30,966 bases of DNA from JBFKMV01 sp041629655 (GTDB lineage Bacteria > Acidobacteriota > Polarisedimenticolia > Polarisedimenticolales > Polarisedimenticolaceae). Under the pieces are notes generated by a model. It was given only the letters and a program-made list of their open reading frames with translations, searched no databases and was not told the origin of the DNA. Shown here one piece after another: positions 7,880 through 16,307 of the stretch. Location: contig JBFKMV010000039.1 of assembly GCA_041629655.1 (NCBI GenBank), forward strand, positions 1 to 30,966, read 5' to 3'. The position numbers and the translations under genes were made by a program. Each line of letters begins with the position of its first letter. Within the stretch, counting starts at the first letter, position 1.

Positions 7880-9253
7880 ATGAACCCGACTCCTCCCGGA
7901 CCGCCTCCCGCCGGAAGCAGCGTGCGCCGTCGGCTGGTGTGGCTCTCGATCCTGTTCTCGGTGGCGGCGTTGACCTTCGCCGGTCACCTGGTGCGCGAGG
8001 AGCAACGCGAGAGCGACGACACGGCCACGCTGGTCGTGCTGACCCTGCAGGCCAAGGTGCTGACCGCCGCCAGCATGCTCTCGCCGCCCTCGGTGACTCG
8101 CGAGCTGCCCAAGCTCGACCGGCTGGCCGCGACGCCCGCGGTGGCTCGCGCGCTCGCGGCGCTGAACGCGTTCGCGGGGGGTGACGAGGGGATCGTGCGG
8201 GCCCGGACCCTGCTCGACCGGCACGCCGACGAGCTGGACGACCCCGAGCAACAACAGCTCCACGACACGGTACGACGGGCGATCGACGATGCCACGGCCC
8301 TCGACGAGGCCGACCGCGAGCGCGTGCGTTCCGCGATGGGGTGGTTCGGCAAGCTGTTGCTGGCCCGCGGCCGTTCGGAAACCGACCCGTTGCGCCGCGA
8401 GGTCGCGCGCTCCGCGCTGACCACCTTCCTGGCCACGATCGTGCTGCTCGGGGCCGGCGGCGCGGCGACGTTGGCCGGGGCGGCGTTGCTGCTGCTGGCG
8501 CTGCTGCGGCGCTCGTCGCCGTCGCTCCGGCCGCGGCTCGAGCCCCGCGGCGCGGACTCCACCCTGTACCTCGAGGCGTTCGCGGTCTACATCGGCCTGA
8601 TCCTGCTGTTCGACGCCGCTGCGGCCGTCGTGGGCCTGGAACATCCCGCGATCGGGCTGGCCGGGATCGTCCTCGGCTCGCTGCTGGGGCTGTTCTGGCC
8701 GGTGCTGCGCGGCGTGCCGGCCGGCGCGGCGCGCCGCGAGCTGGGGCTGCACCGTGGCGAGGGGTGGGGCCGCGAGGCGGCCTGCGGGCTGGTCGGCTAC
8801 CTCGCCATCCTGCCCGTGCTGGCGGTGGGCGTGGTGCTGAGCCTGATCCTGATGACGGTCCCCGAGCTGATCGCGCCGCCCGGTCCGGACGAGCCGCCGC
8901 GGCTGGTCAGCCACCCGGCGTTGGTCTGGATGGCCCACGGCGGCGTCGCGGTCCGGCTGGCGGTGCTGTTTTTGGCCGCAGCGTTCGCTCCGTTGTTCGA
9001 GGAGGCGTTGTTCCGCGGCGCGCTCTACCGCGCCCTGCGCGATCGGCGTGGGGCGGTCTCGTCGGCCCTGGTGATGGCGTTCCTGTTCGCCGTGATCCAC
9101 CCCCAGGGCTTCGCCGTGGTGCCGGCGCTGATGTCGCTGGCGTTCGGTTTCGCGATGCTCCGCGAGTGGCGCGGCTCGCTGATTGCGCCGATGGTCGCCC
9201 ACGCGGTACACAACGGAACCCTGGTCGGGTTCATGTGGCTGGCATTCGGATGA
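7880..9253 (+). CDS. CPBP-family intramembrane metalloprotease (CAAX protease-like)
   Basis: 457 residues from the ATG at 7880; a TTG two codons upstream is an alternative. A transmembrane helix near the N-terminus (about 17-35) is followed by a soluble, helical, charged region (about 40-175) and then a polytopic membrane domain. The CPBP motifs are all present: EEALFRG (Glu374, Glu375, Arg379), FAVIH (Phe403, His407) and the final HAVHN. In this family the glutamates and histidines bind the metal and cut inside the membrane; members include Rce1 and bacterial proteins linked to bacteriocin immunity or peptide maturation. The N-terminal soluble extension of about 140 residues is longer than in minimal family members and may be a sensor or docking domain. 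The substrate is unknown. The neighbours give no bacteriocin context. Confidence 0.88.
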   Translation: MNPTPPGPPPAGSSVRRRLVWLSILFSVAALTFAGHLVREEQRESDDTATLVVLTLQAKVLTAASMLSPPSVTRELPKLDRLAATPAVARALAALNAFAGGDEGIVRARTLLDRHADELDDPEQQQLHDTVRRAIDDATALDEADRERVRSAMGWFGKLLLARGRSETDPLRREVARSALTTFLATIVLLGAGGAATLAGAALLLLALLRRSSPSLRPRLEPRGADSTLYLEAFAVYIGLILLFDAAAAVVGLEHPAIGLAGIVLGSLLGLFWPVLRGVPAGAARRELGLHRGEGWGREAACGLVGYLAILPVLAVGVVLSLILMTVPELIAPPGPDEPPRLVSHPALVWMAHGGVAVRLAVLFLAAAFAPLFEEALFRGALYRALRDRRGAVSSALVMAFLFAVIHPQGFAVVPALMSLAFGFAMLREWRGSLIAPMVAHAVHNGTLVGFMWLAFG

Positions 9254-9278
9254 ACACCCGCCGGGAAGGGAGAAAACC

Positions 9279-9644
9279 ATGGCCGACGTCACGGTGAAAC
9301 GACTCGACGAGCTGGAGGGGCACCAGGGCCAGTTCCTCTATGCCGGCAAGGGGCTGGGGGTCAGGGCCTGGGGCATGAACCTGCTCGAGCTTCCCCCGGC
9401 CTGGGCGGACTACCCGGAGCACGATCACGCCGCCGACGGACAGGAAGAGGTCTACGTGGTGCTGGAGGGCAGCGCGACGCTGGAGGCGGGTGGTCAAACC
9501 TGGGCGCTCGAGCGCGGGACGCTGGCGCGCGTCGGGCCCGGTCAGAAGCGCCGCCTCGTTCCCGGCCCCGACGGCGTGACGCTGCTGGCGATCGGCGGGA
9601 CCCCCGGCAAGGCCTACGAGCCGCCCTCGTGGGCGCAGGTCTGA
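9279..9644 (+). CDS. Cupin-domain protein
   Basis: 121 residues, one cupin barrel. Motif 1 is seen as YPEHDHAADGQEEVYVVLEG, with the HxH pair and the Glu that usually bind a metal. Motif 2 is degenerate: the expected His is replaced, with GPGQKRRLVPGPDGVTLLAIGG in its place, so a metal would have three rather than four of the usual ligands, or may be absent. Small stand-alone cupins act as isomerases, dioxygenases or sugar-binding proteins, and the activity cannot be assigned here. AAGGGAG about seven bases before the ATG is a good ribosome binding site. It lies 25 bases after the CPBP gene, and its stop is only 4 bases from the convergent alcohol dehydrogenase. Confidence 0.85.
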   Translation: MADVTVKRLDELEGHQGQFLYAGKGLGVRAWGMNLLELPPAWADYPEHDHAADGQEEVYVVLEGSATLEAGGQTWALERGTLARVGPGQKRRLVPGPDGVTLLAIGGTPGKAYEPPSWAQV

Positions 9645-9648
9645 GCGC

Positions 9649-10695
9649 TCACGGCGTCAGCACGACCTTCGTGCAGCCGTCCAGCTTGCGGTCGAACATC
9701 TCGTAGCCCTGCGGCCCCTCCGCGAGGGGCAGGCGGTGCGAGACGATCGAGGTCACGTCGGGCCGTCCCTCGCCGAGCAGGGGCAGCACGCGCTCGATCA
9801 TGCTGCGCGCCGGGCAGCGTCCGACCTTGAGGGTCAGGTTCTTGTCGTAGGCCTCGGCGGGGGAGAACGGGATCCGCGGCTCGGTGTGCACGCCCACGAC
9901 CGAGATCGTCCCCCCGGGCCGGACCAGCTCCCAGGCCAGCCGGCCGGCCGCCGCGCTGCCGACCGCCTCGAGCACGGCGTCGGCGCCGCGGCCCGCGGTG
10001 GCCTCGGCGACTCGCGCGACCGCATCGTCCGTGCCGGCGTCGAGGGCGACGGCGCCGAAACGCTCGGCCATCGACCGGCGCTCGGCCACCGTGTCGAGCG
10101 CGAACGGCCGCTCGACCCCCAGCTCGCGCGCCGCCACGATCGCCATCAGCCCGACCGGGCCGCAGCCGACGACGGCGACCACGGTGCCCGGGCCGACGCC
10201 GGCATTCAGCGCGCAGTAGTAACCCGTGGAGAGGACGTCCCCGGCCAGCAGCGCGCCCGTGTCATCGACGCCCTCGGGGATCCGGACCAGCGTCGTGTCG
10301 GCCAGCGGCACGCGGACCAGCCCGGCCTGCCCGCCCTGCAGCCCCACACCCCGCGCGACCCAGCCGAACAGCTGGCCCTGCGCGCAGCGCGAGGTCAGGC
10401 CGCTGCGACAGTAGAAGCACCTGCCGCAACTGGTGGTGAACGGACTGGCCACGCGGTCGCCGCGCGCGATGCCGTGCACCGCGGGACCCGTCTCGACGAC
10501 CACGCCGGCGAACTCGTGCCCCATCACCGTGCCGGCGTCCAGGCCGCGCTCGCGCTCGTGGTACGGGTGGAGGTCCGAGCCGCAGATCCCGCTCAGCCGG
10601 ACCTCGACCAGCGCATCGTCCGGGGCCTCGATCGCGGGATCGGGCACGGTCTCGCAACGCACGTCGCAGCGGCCGTGGAACGTCAGGGCGCGCAT
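9649..10695 (-). CDS. Zinc-dependent medium-chain alcohol/polyol dehydrogenase
   Basis: 348 residues. Medium-chain dehydrogenase/reductase with the catalytic zinc site (GICGSD with Cys38, then GHE with His60-Glu61) and the structural zinc site (Cys90, Cys93, Cys96, Cys104 in CGRCFYCRSGLTSRC). The Rossmann nucleotide-binding motif is VVGCGPVGLMAIVAARELG. The subfamily resembles threonine, sorbitol and formaldehyde-type dehydrogenases; the substrate cannot be fixed from sequence. Its ATG shares one base with the stop of the upstream mscS-like gene (TGATG), so it is translationally coupled to a membrane channel with which it has no obvious biochemical link. It is last in a four-gene run and ends close to the convergent cupin. 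Confidence 0.9.
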   Translation of the reverse strand: MRALTFHGRCDVRCETVPDPAIEAPDDALVEVRLSGICGSDLHPYHERERGLDAGTVMGHEFAGVVVETGPAVHGIARGDRVASPFTTSCGRCFYCRSGLTSRCAQGQLFGWVARGVGLQGGQAGLVRVPLADTTLVRIPEGVDDTGALLAGDVLSTGYYCALNAGVGPGTVVAVVGCGPVGLMAIVAARELGVERPFALDTVAERRSMAERFGAVALDAGTDDAVARVAEATAGRGADAVLEAVGSAAAGRLAWELVRPGGTISVVGVHTEPRIPFSPAEAYDKNLTLKVGRCPARSMIERVLPLLGEGRPDVTSIVSHRLPLAEGPQGYEMFDRKLDGCTKVVLTP

Positions 10696-11744
10696 CAGCC
10701 CGGCTGCCTCATGTTGACGTCGCGCTGCGGGAACGGAATCTGGATCCCCGCGGCGTTGAACCGCCGGTAGACCTCGGTGTTCAGGGCATCGAGCGCGCGG
10801 CCGCGCTGCTCGGGCTCGTGAATCCAGCACAGCAGCCGGAACACCAGCGCCGAGTCGCCGAACTCGGTGAAGCGGACCCGCGGCTCGGGATCCTGCACCA
10901 CGTCGGCGACGGCACGCGCCGCCTCCATCAGCACCCGCCGCACCTGGTCCACGTCGGACCCGTAGGCCACCCCGACCGTCACGGTCACGCGCGACTGCAC
11001 GGCGGGTCCGCCGGACTCGTTGACGATCTTGGCGTTGGCGATCACGGCGTTGGGCAGCGTCACCTCGACGTCGTCGCGGGTCAGGATCCGCGTGCTGCGC
11101 AGCCCGATGTTGATCACCTGGCCGCGCTCTCCGCTGTCGAGCACGATGTAATCGCCCAGCTTGTAGGGCGCGTCGGCCAGGATGAACAGGCCGCCGAACA
11201 GGTTGGCGATGGTGTCCTTGGCCGCGAAACCGATCGCCAGCCCGGCGATGCCGGCCGAGGCGAGCCAGGGCTTGACGTCGAGCTGCCAGGTCAGCAGGAT
11301 CGCGTAGACCACCCCTCCCAGCACGACGAGCTTGGCGACGTTGTTGAACAGCGGCAGCGTGCGGGCCATCGGCGTGTCGCCCGCGACCCGGCCCAGGCCG
11401 TCGACCACGATCTCGATGATCCGGAACAGCGCGACCGTCCAGATCAACACGCCCAGTGTCTTCAACAGCCCCGCGACGTAGAACAGGAACGGGTCGTCGA
11501 GACCGACGACGTTCGCGGCGATGAACAACCCGATCAGCACCACGGTCAGGAAGATCGGTCGGTGCAGCACTTCGATCAGGCGCTCGTCGACGTCGCTCTT
11601 GGTCCGCTGGGCCAGCGACCACAGCGCGCGGCACAGCACGATGTCGGTGAGCTTGGCCACGATCACCGTCACGCCGATCACCAGCAGCGCCAGCAGCCAG
11701 GGGTTGGCGAAGGTCTGTTTGAACCAGGTCAGTGCTTGTTCCAT
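10695..11744 (-). CDS. MscS-family mechanosensitive ion channel (first of two)
   Basis: 349 residues. Several transmembrane segments (about 15-35, 60-85, 95-120, 140-165) lead to the pore-lining TM3 and the MscS core: ASAGIAGLAIGFAAKDTIANLFGG, then DAPYKLGDYI, and the beta-domain signature TRDDVEVTLPNAVIANAKIVN. MscS channels open under membrane tension and let solutes out during osmotic downshock. I chose the ATG at 11744 because a GAGG ribosome site lies six bases upstream; a longer frame to 11876 would run through the end of corA. The gene overlaps the upstream corA by 16 bases and its stop overlaps the ATG of the dehydrogenase. It is longer and only distantly similar to the second MscS protein upstream of corA, so the pair is not a recent duplication. 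Confidence 0.9.
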   Translation of the reverse strand: MEQALTWFKQTFANPWLLALLVIGVTVIVAKLTDIVLCRALWSLAQRTKSDVDERLIEVLHRPIFLTVVLIGLFIAANVVGLDDPFLFYVAGLLKTLGVLIWTVALFRIIEIVVDGLGRVAGDTPMARTLPLFNNVAKLVVLGGVVYAILLTWQLDVKPWLASAGIAGLAIGFAAKDTIANLFGGLFILADAPYKLGDYIVLDSGERGQVINIGLRSTRILTRDDVEVTLPNAVIANAKIVNESGGPAVQSRVTVTVGVAYGSDVDQVRRVLMEAARAVADVVQDPEPRVRFTEFGDSALVFRLLCWIHEPEQRGRALDALNTEVYRRFNAAGIQIPFPQRDVNMRQPG

Positions 11745-12832
11745 CGTCGCCTCGTTCGGGACCGACCGACCCAGCCGCGACGCCGAAAGTACAGCAGCAG
11801 CCCGATTCCGATCAGTGCCATGACCAGCAGCAGCACCGGGTACCCGTATCGCGTCGCCAGCTCCGGCATGTTCCACGGCGAGGCCGTGGGGTCGAAGTTC
11901 ATGCCGTAGATGCCGGCCAAAAAGCTCAGCGGGATGAAGATCGCCGCCATCACGGTCAGCACCTTCATCACCTCGTTCATGCGGTTGCTGACGCTGGACA
12001 GGTAGGCGTTCATCAGGTCCAGCCCCAGCTCGTAGTACGTGGTCAGCAGGTCGTTGACGTGCTGGGCGTGGTCGACGACGTCGCGCAGATAGACCCGCGT
12101 GGCCGGCGTGATGAAGCGGCTTTCCTCGCGCAACATCAAGCCGATCGCGTCGCGGTGCGGCCAGGCGGCCCGTCGCAGGTGCCGCAGGTCCCCCTTGATC
12201 CGCTGGACCTCGGCAGCCGTCTGCTCGTCGGGCTCGGCGAAGATGCGCTCCTCGAGGCGCTCCAGCTGCTCGTGCAGTTGCTCCAGTGCCGGGAAGTAGC
12301 TGTCGACGACCGCGTCCAGCAGCGCGTAGGCCAGGTAGTCCGGGCCGGCCCGGCGGAGCTTGCCCTGGCCCTGCCGGATGCGCTCCCGCACGGCCTCGAA
12401 GCAGTCGCCGGGCCGCTCCTGGAACGTCAGCACGTAGTTCTCGCCGAGCACCAGGCTGACCTGCTCGGTGGGGTGGTGCTGCTCCGCCAGCGCCATCCGC
12501 GAGATGATGAACAGATGCTCGTCGTAGGGCTCGACCTTCGGCCGCTGGACGACGTTGACCACGTCCTCCAGCGCCAGCCGGTGCATCCCGAACAGCTCGC
12601 CCAGCTCGCGCAGCGTCGCCTCGTCGCCCAGTCCGTCCACGTTGACCCAGACCACCGGCCAGCGGCCGAGCAGCTCGCGCAGCGCCCCGACGCCGTCGAC
12701 TTCGTGCTCCACGACCTTCTCGGGCCGGTAGGCGGTGACCCGGATCCGCGGCTTGGGGGCCCCGGGGTCGATGGTCAGCGTCCCGGGAGAGGTTCCGGGC
12801 CGGGCCCGACGGCGCTGGTGCCGCCTGCGCAT
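11729..12832 (-). CDS. corA: CorA-type magnesium/cobalt transporter
   Basis: 367 residues. CorA is a pentameric inner-membrane channel for Mg2+ (also Co2+ and Ni2+). The signature GMN is present in AGIYGMNFDP at the end of the first of two C-terminal transmembrane helices (about 305-325 and 335-355). The N-terminal cytoplasmic domain (about 20-290) has the CorA alpha/beta layout, including GMHRLALEDVVN and a long coiled helix (ALEQLHEQLERLEERI). The C-terminus ends in a basic tail (RRRGWVGRSRTRRRWNKH), as usual for CorA. The ATG lies two bases after the stop of the upstream mscS-like gene and the 3' end overlaps the next mscS-like gene by 16 bases, so all three are one transcript and probably coupled in translation. 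Confidence 0.93.
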   Translation of the reverse strand: MRRRHQRRRARPGTSPGTLTIDPGAPKPRIRVTAYRPEKVVEHEVDGVGALRELLGRWPVVWVNVDGLGDEATLRELGELFGMHRLALEDVVNVVQRPKVEPYDEHLFIISRMALAEQHHPTEQVSLVLGENYVLTFQERPGDCFEAVRERIRQGQGKLRRAGPDYLAYALLDAVVDSYFPALEQLHEQLERLEERIFAEPDEQTAAEVQRIKGDLRHLRRAAWPHRDAIGLMLREESRFITPATRVYLRDVVDHAQHVNDLLTTYYELGLDLMNAYLSSVSNRMNEVMKVLTVMAAIFIPLSFLAGIYGMNFDPTASPWNMPELATRYGYPVLLLVMALIGIGLLLYFRRRGWVGRSRTRRRWNKH

Positions 12833-12834
12833 CG

Positions 12835-13731
12835 TCAGCCGGCGCGCCGCAGCGCCTCCAGCGACTCCACGACCGGCGGGTCGAAGTGGACGTCGAGCTG
12901 CGGGAAGGCGATCACGATGTCCTGTCGCTTGAGCGCCCACCAGATCGCCTCGTTCAGGATCGCCTGACGGGTGCGGGACTCCCACGGGTCGTGGATCCAC
13001 AGCGAGACTTCCCAGACCACCGCCGAGTCGGCGAAATCCCGGAGCAGCACCACCGGGTCGCGGTCCTCGCTGCGCCACTCGACCGCCCGCGCCGTCTCCT
13101 CGAGCGTCCGGCGCACCAGCGCCATGTCCGATCCGTAGATCACGCCGACGCTGGCGCGCAGCCGGTACAGCGAATCGCGCAGCGTGTAGTTGGTCACGGT
13201 CGACTGCACCAGCGTCGAGTTCGGAACGATCATCTCCTCCTCGTCGCGCGTGCGCACCAGCGTCGAGCGCATCTGCATCCGCATCACGCGCACCACGACG
13301 CCGTCGACCATCAGCACGTCCTTGGGCTTGATCGTGCGCTCGAGCAGCAGGATCACCCCCGAGACGAAGTTCTGGACCAGGTTCTGCATCGCGAACCCGA
13401 GACCGATCGCGAATACCGCGCCGGCTGCGAACAGCGCCCCGAGGTGGACTCCGATCGTCTGCAGTCCGATCGAGATGCCGATCAGCAGCACCAGGTAGTG
13501 CGCCAGCCTGCGCATCGCGGCGATCGTGCCTTCGTCGGTCACGCCGCGGAGCCGCACGGCCTTGGCGATCGCGCGCTGAATGACCCACGAGATCCAGAAC
13601 GAGGCCAGCACGATCAGCACGAACAGCACGACCGTCGCGACCGTGATCGGCGTGCCCGCGATCTCGAACAGCCGAACGTCGAACAGGTTGGAGTCGAGCT
13701 TGAGCTGCTCCCTGAGATTGTTGAGGTCCAT
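12835..13731 (-). CDS. MscS-family mechanosensitive ion channel (second of two)
   Basis: 298 residues, a compact MscS of near E. coli size. Helices at about 23-45, 65-85 and the pore helix (ALFAAGAVFAIGLGFAMQNLVQNFVSG), then the beta domain (LERTIKPKDVLMVDG, EEEMIVPNSTLVQSTVTNYTLRD) and the C-terminal alpha/beta domain (RASVGVIYGSDMALVRRTL). I chose the ATG at 13731 because GGGGAG lies eight bases before it; the frame also has a methionine 14 residues upstream with no ribosome site. It heads the mscS-corA-mscS-dehydrogenase run. A 99-base gap separates it from lnt upstream, holding a TACACT hexamer that could be a -10 element. Confidence 0.9.
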   Translation of the reverse strand: MDLNNLREQLKLDSNLFDVRLFEIAGTPITVATVVLFVLIVLASFWISWVIQRAIAKAVRLRGVTDEGTIAAMRRLAHYLVLLIGISIGLQTIGVHLGALFAAGAVFAIGLGFAMQNLVQNFVSGVILLLERTIKPKDVLMVDGVVVRVMRMQMRSTLVRTRDEEEMIVPNSTLVQSTVTNYTLRDSLYRLRASVGVIYGSDMALVRRTLEETARAVEWRSEDRDPVVLLRDFADSAVVWEVSLWIHDPWESRTRQAILNEAIWWALKRQDIVIAFPQLDVHFDPPVVESLEALRRAG

Positions 13732-13830
13732 CGGAGGTTCTCCCCTGAATTGAACGCCGGCCAGTGTAGCCAATCCGGGCGGTGGCGCGTGCAGAAAACG
13801 CGACGGGTCGCGGCCCCCCGGCCGTCGCGA

Positions 13831-15447
13831 TCAGGAACCGGCGGTCGAAGTCTCGACGGGCTTTCTACGCAGCCAGGTCCAGACCAGCAGCAACAGGGTG
13901 GCGCCTGCGCAGGCCTTGGCGAAGGCGTCGCGGCTGAGCGCGTAGAGCGTGGGGCCGCCCCGGGAGAGCATCACGCGGTCGATCAGGATCCCCGAGTCGA
14001 GAATCGCCCGGCCCTCGACGCCGCGCAACAGGCTCTGGACGCGGCCGGACGGGTCGATGAAGCACGACACCCCGGTGTTGCCCACGCGCACGTAGGAGAT
14101 CCGGTTCTCCACCGCGCGCAGCATACACGTGCGCAGCATGTGCAGCTGCAACGAACCGCCGACCTCGCCCTCGCTGGTGATGTTGACGAAGAACCGCGCG
14201 CCGCGGCGGCCGGCCTCCGCGGGGATCGGCGGGTGGGCGTTCTCCAGACAGATCAGCGCTCCGAAGGGCAGCTCGCCGCCCTTCCACGGATACCGCAACA
14301 GCACCATCTCGTCCCCGGGGAGCCCGCTGGGCAGGAAGCCCCAGCCGCGGCGGATCAGGGTGCGGTGCAGGTTGCGCAGGCCCGGCGCGATCCTGCCGAG
14401 CAGCCCGTCGAGCGGGACGAACTCCGACCACGGGAACAGCACTTGCTTGTAGTACTCCCCCTCGATCTCGCCCTCGGGGTCGACCAGGAACGCGCCGTTG
14501 AGACTGTAGCCGGGCTGCTCCCGCGACTTGCCCATCGATCCGACGACGAACCAGGCCGACTTCTCCCGCGACAACCGGGCCAGGTCTTCGAGGTACGCTC
14601 CCGGCCGCCGGATGTTGTCGAGGATCGCGTTCTCCGGCCAGGCGATGATGTCCGCCGCCCCGGGCTCGACGCCGTCCTCGGTCATCAGTATCTGGGCCAG
14701 GTGGACCCCGACGGCGTTGCTCATCAGGTGGCGGATGTTCGGCTGCACGATCGCGATGCGCGGGCCCTCCTGGTACTCCGCGCTCATCAGTCTCGCCACG
14801 CCGTAGATCCAGGCCCCCACGAACATCGCTGCCACCATCGCCGCGGACAGCACGTTGCGCCGCGCCAGCCAACCCCGCCGCGAACGCCAGCCGTGCTCCC
14901 GCAGCGCGAAGTACAGGTCGGCGACCAGCCCGTTGACCGCGGCGACCAAAAAGCTGATCCCGTACTCGCCCGTCACGTCGGCGATCTGCACCAGCGGCGT
15001 CAGCCCGGCCTGCGAGTTGCCGAACCGGAACAGGTCGAAGTGGGACAGCGTGAAGATCGCGCGTACCAGCTCGACCGTCACCCAGACTACGGCGACCGTC
15101 CAGGTCCGCGGGAGGTGCAGCCGGTGGTGGATGCGGCGCTGCAGCGGTGCGTAGACCAGCCAGGGCAGCATGAACACGGTCACGAATCCGACCGTGAACT
15201 GCCAGCCGAAGCGGAACATCTCGACGTACAGCAACAGCAGCGTGACCCAAGCGGCCACCACGAAGTATCCGAGCGAGACGCGGGGGTGACGATCGTCGGT
15301 GTACAGGATCAGCCACGGCACCAGCGCCACGTACAGGATGAGCGAGAGGCCCGCGACCGAGGAGTAGAGGCCGAACAGCGCCGGTGTGGCCAGGGCCAGG
15401 AGCCACCGAACGCCGACCCGGCGCAGCGCCGACCCGCCGGACGTCAT
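13831..15447 (-). CDS. lnt: Apolipoprotein N-acyltransferase
   Basis: 538 residues. Lnt adds the third acyl chain to the N-terminal Cys of lipoproteins in the inner membrane, which supports a diderm envelope. An N-terminal region of about seven membrane helices (about 10-225) is followed by a nitrilase-type catalytic domain (about 230-495) and a closing helix (about 505-525). The catalytic triad is visible: Glu272 in WPENAILD, Lys334 in YYKQVLFPWSEFVPL and Cys400 in ALICLEN (ICYE in many homologues, so Tyr is replaced by Leu next to the nucleophile). The ATG at 15447 was preferred because the first helix follows shortly; a GTG at 15528 would add 27 residues without recognisable content. A PlsC-type gene is divergent, 203 bases away. 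Confidence 0.92.
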   Translation of the reverse strand: MTSGGSALRRVGVRWLLALATPALFGLYSSVAGLSLILYVALVPWLILYTDDRHPRVSLGYFVVAAWVTLLLLYVEMFRFGWQFTVGFVTVFMLPWLVYAPLQRRIHHRLHLPRTWTVAVVWVTVELVRAIFTLSHFDLFRFGNSQAGLTPLVQIADVTGEYGISFLVAAVNGLVADLYFALREHGWRSRRGWLARRNVLSAAMVAAMFVGAWIYGVARLMSAEYQEGPRIAIVQPNIRHLMSNAVGVHLAQILMTEDGVEPGAADIIAWPENAILDNIRRPGAYLEDLARLSREKSAWFVVGSMGKSREQPGYSLNGAFLVDPEGEIEGEYYKQVLFPWSEFVPLDGLLGRIAPGLRNLHRTLIRRGWGFLPSGLPGDEMVLLRYPWKGGELPFGALICLENAHPPIPAEAGRRGARFFVNITSEGEVGGSLQLHMLRTCMLRAVENRISYVRVGNTGVSCFIDPSGRVQSLLRGVEGRAILDSGILIDRVMLSRGGPTLYALSRDAFAKACAGATLLLLVWTWLRRKPVETSTAGS

Positions 15448-15589
15448 GCGCCGGTGATCCGCGTCGCCCGGGTGGTTCCGGCGTGTGTCATAATCCCCGA
15501 TTCTGGCGAGAGTCGGTCGCACCGGCACGGCGGACGACGAATTTCAGTCTAGCACGCACCCCGTGGGGCGCGCCGGGCGCGCAGTTCGG

Positions 15590-15618
15590 TTGCGAACGGG
15601 GCCGGAAGACCGTATATG
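15590..15618 (+). promoter_or_regulatory. Possible promoter for the PlsC-type gene
   Basis: TTGCGA at 15590-15595 and TATATG at 15613-15618 are 17 bases apart, each matching the consensus at 4/6 positions, 32 bases before the ATG. The A+T-rich hexamer is unusual for this G+C-rich region, but the match is modest. Confidence 0.35.
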
Positions 15619-15650
15619 AGCCGAGGGTCGCCTCGGGGATTCGTGTTGCC

Positions 15651-16307
15651 ATGTGGCTCTACTCAACATTCAAAGCGCTGCGGCCCGTGTTCGGGCTCTA
15701 CTGGCGTTTCCGCCTCGAGAATCCGGAGGCGGTTCCCGACGGCCCGTTCATCGCGATCGTCAACCACCAGTCGTTCATCGATCCCTGGTACATCATCGTG
15801 ATGCTCCCGCGGCCGGTGCGGTTCGTGGTAAACCGGAACTGGTTCTACAAGAGCCGGTTCTGGGAAGGGTTCTTCCGCGCGCATTCAGCGGTGCCACTGG
15901 CGGCAGGAACGCCCGACGACGCGATGGAGGAACTCGCGGAGTTGCTGAGCCGCGGCGACCGGGTGGCGATCTTCCCCGAAGGCAAGATCTGTAACGACGG
16001 CCGTCTCCAGCGCTTCCGCAGCGGCGTCGCCTACCTCGCCGCAAAGACCGGCGTGCCGGTCCTGCCGCTGGGCCTCGAGGGCGCGTTCGAGAGCCTTCCG
16101 CGCTCGCGGCGCTTCCCGAAGCCCGCCACGATCACGCTCCGTGTCGGCCAGCCGATCCGCTTTCCCGGCTCGCCATGCAAGAAGAAGCCGTCCCGGCGCA
16201 GCATCGTCGAGTTCCGCGACCGCCTGCACGCCGAGGTGCGCGAGCTGTGCGGGGAGGCCGAGCCGGCGCCGGAGCTGGCCGCGACCGAGGCCGACGGTCA
16301 GGCCTGA
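15651..16307 (+). CDS. plsC: 1-acyl-sn-glycerol-3-phosphate acyltransferase (PlsC/LPLAT family)
   Basis: 218 residues. The LPLAT motifs are clear: NHQSFID (HX4D, the catalytic pair), then RNWFYKSRFWEGFFR, the FPEG motif in VAIFPEGKICNDG, and PVLPLGLEGAF. These enzymes acylate lysophosphatidic acid to phosphatidic acid at the inner membrane; some relatives work on other lysolipids, so the acceptor is not certain. Length is usual for the family. The C-terminus carries a charged Ala/Glu-rich tail of about 20 residues. The ATG at 15651 gives a natural start just before the first hydrophobic stretch. The last 10 bases overlap the 3' end of the convergent 5-oxoprolinase gene. The divergent neighbour lnt is also a membrane-lipid acyltransferase. 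Confidence 0.9.
   Translation: MWLYSTFKALRPVFGLYWRFRLENPEAVPDGPFIAIVNHQSFIDPWYIIVMLPRPVRFVVNRNWFYKSRFWEGFFRAHSAVPLAAGTPDDAMEELAELLSRGDRVAIFPEGKICNDGRLQRFRSGVAYLAAKTGVPVLPLGLEGAFESLPRSRRFPKPATITLRVGQPIRFPGSPCKKKPSRRSIVEFRDRLHAEVRELCGEAEPAPELAATEADGQA

Noticed and set aside
10695..13731. The two mscS-like genes as a recent duplication
   Set aside because: They differ in length, number of N-terminal helices and most of the sequence outside the pore and beta-domain signatures.
12886..15552. Plus-strand open frame of 888 codons across mscS and lnt
   Set aside because: It is antisense to two well-recognised genes and has a repetitive His/Gln/Asp/Arg composition.
15448..15650. Small gene or RNA in the lnt-plsC divergent gap
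   Set aside because: No frame with a ribosome site or conserved protein pattern and no strong hairpin was seen; it appears to hold only promoter-like sequence.
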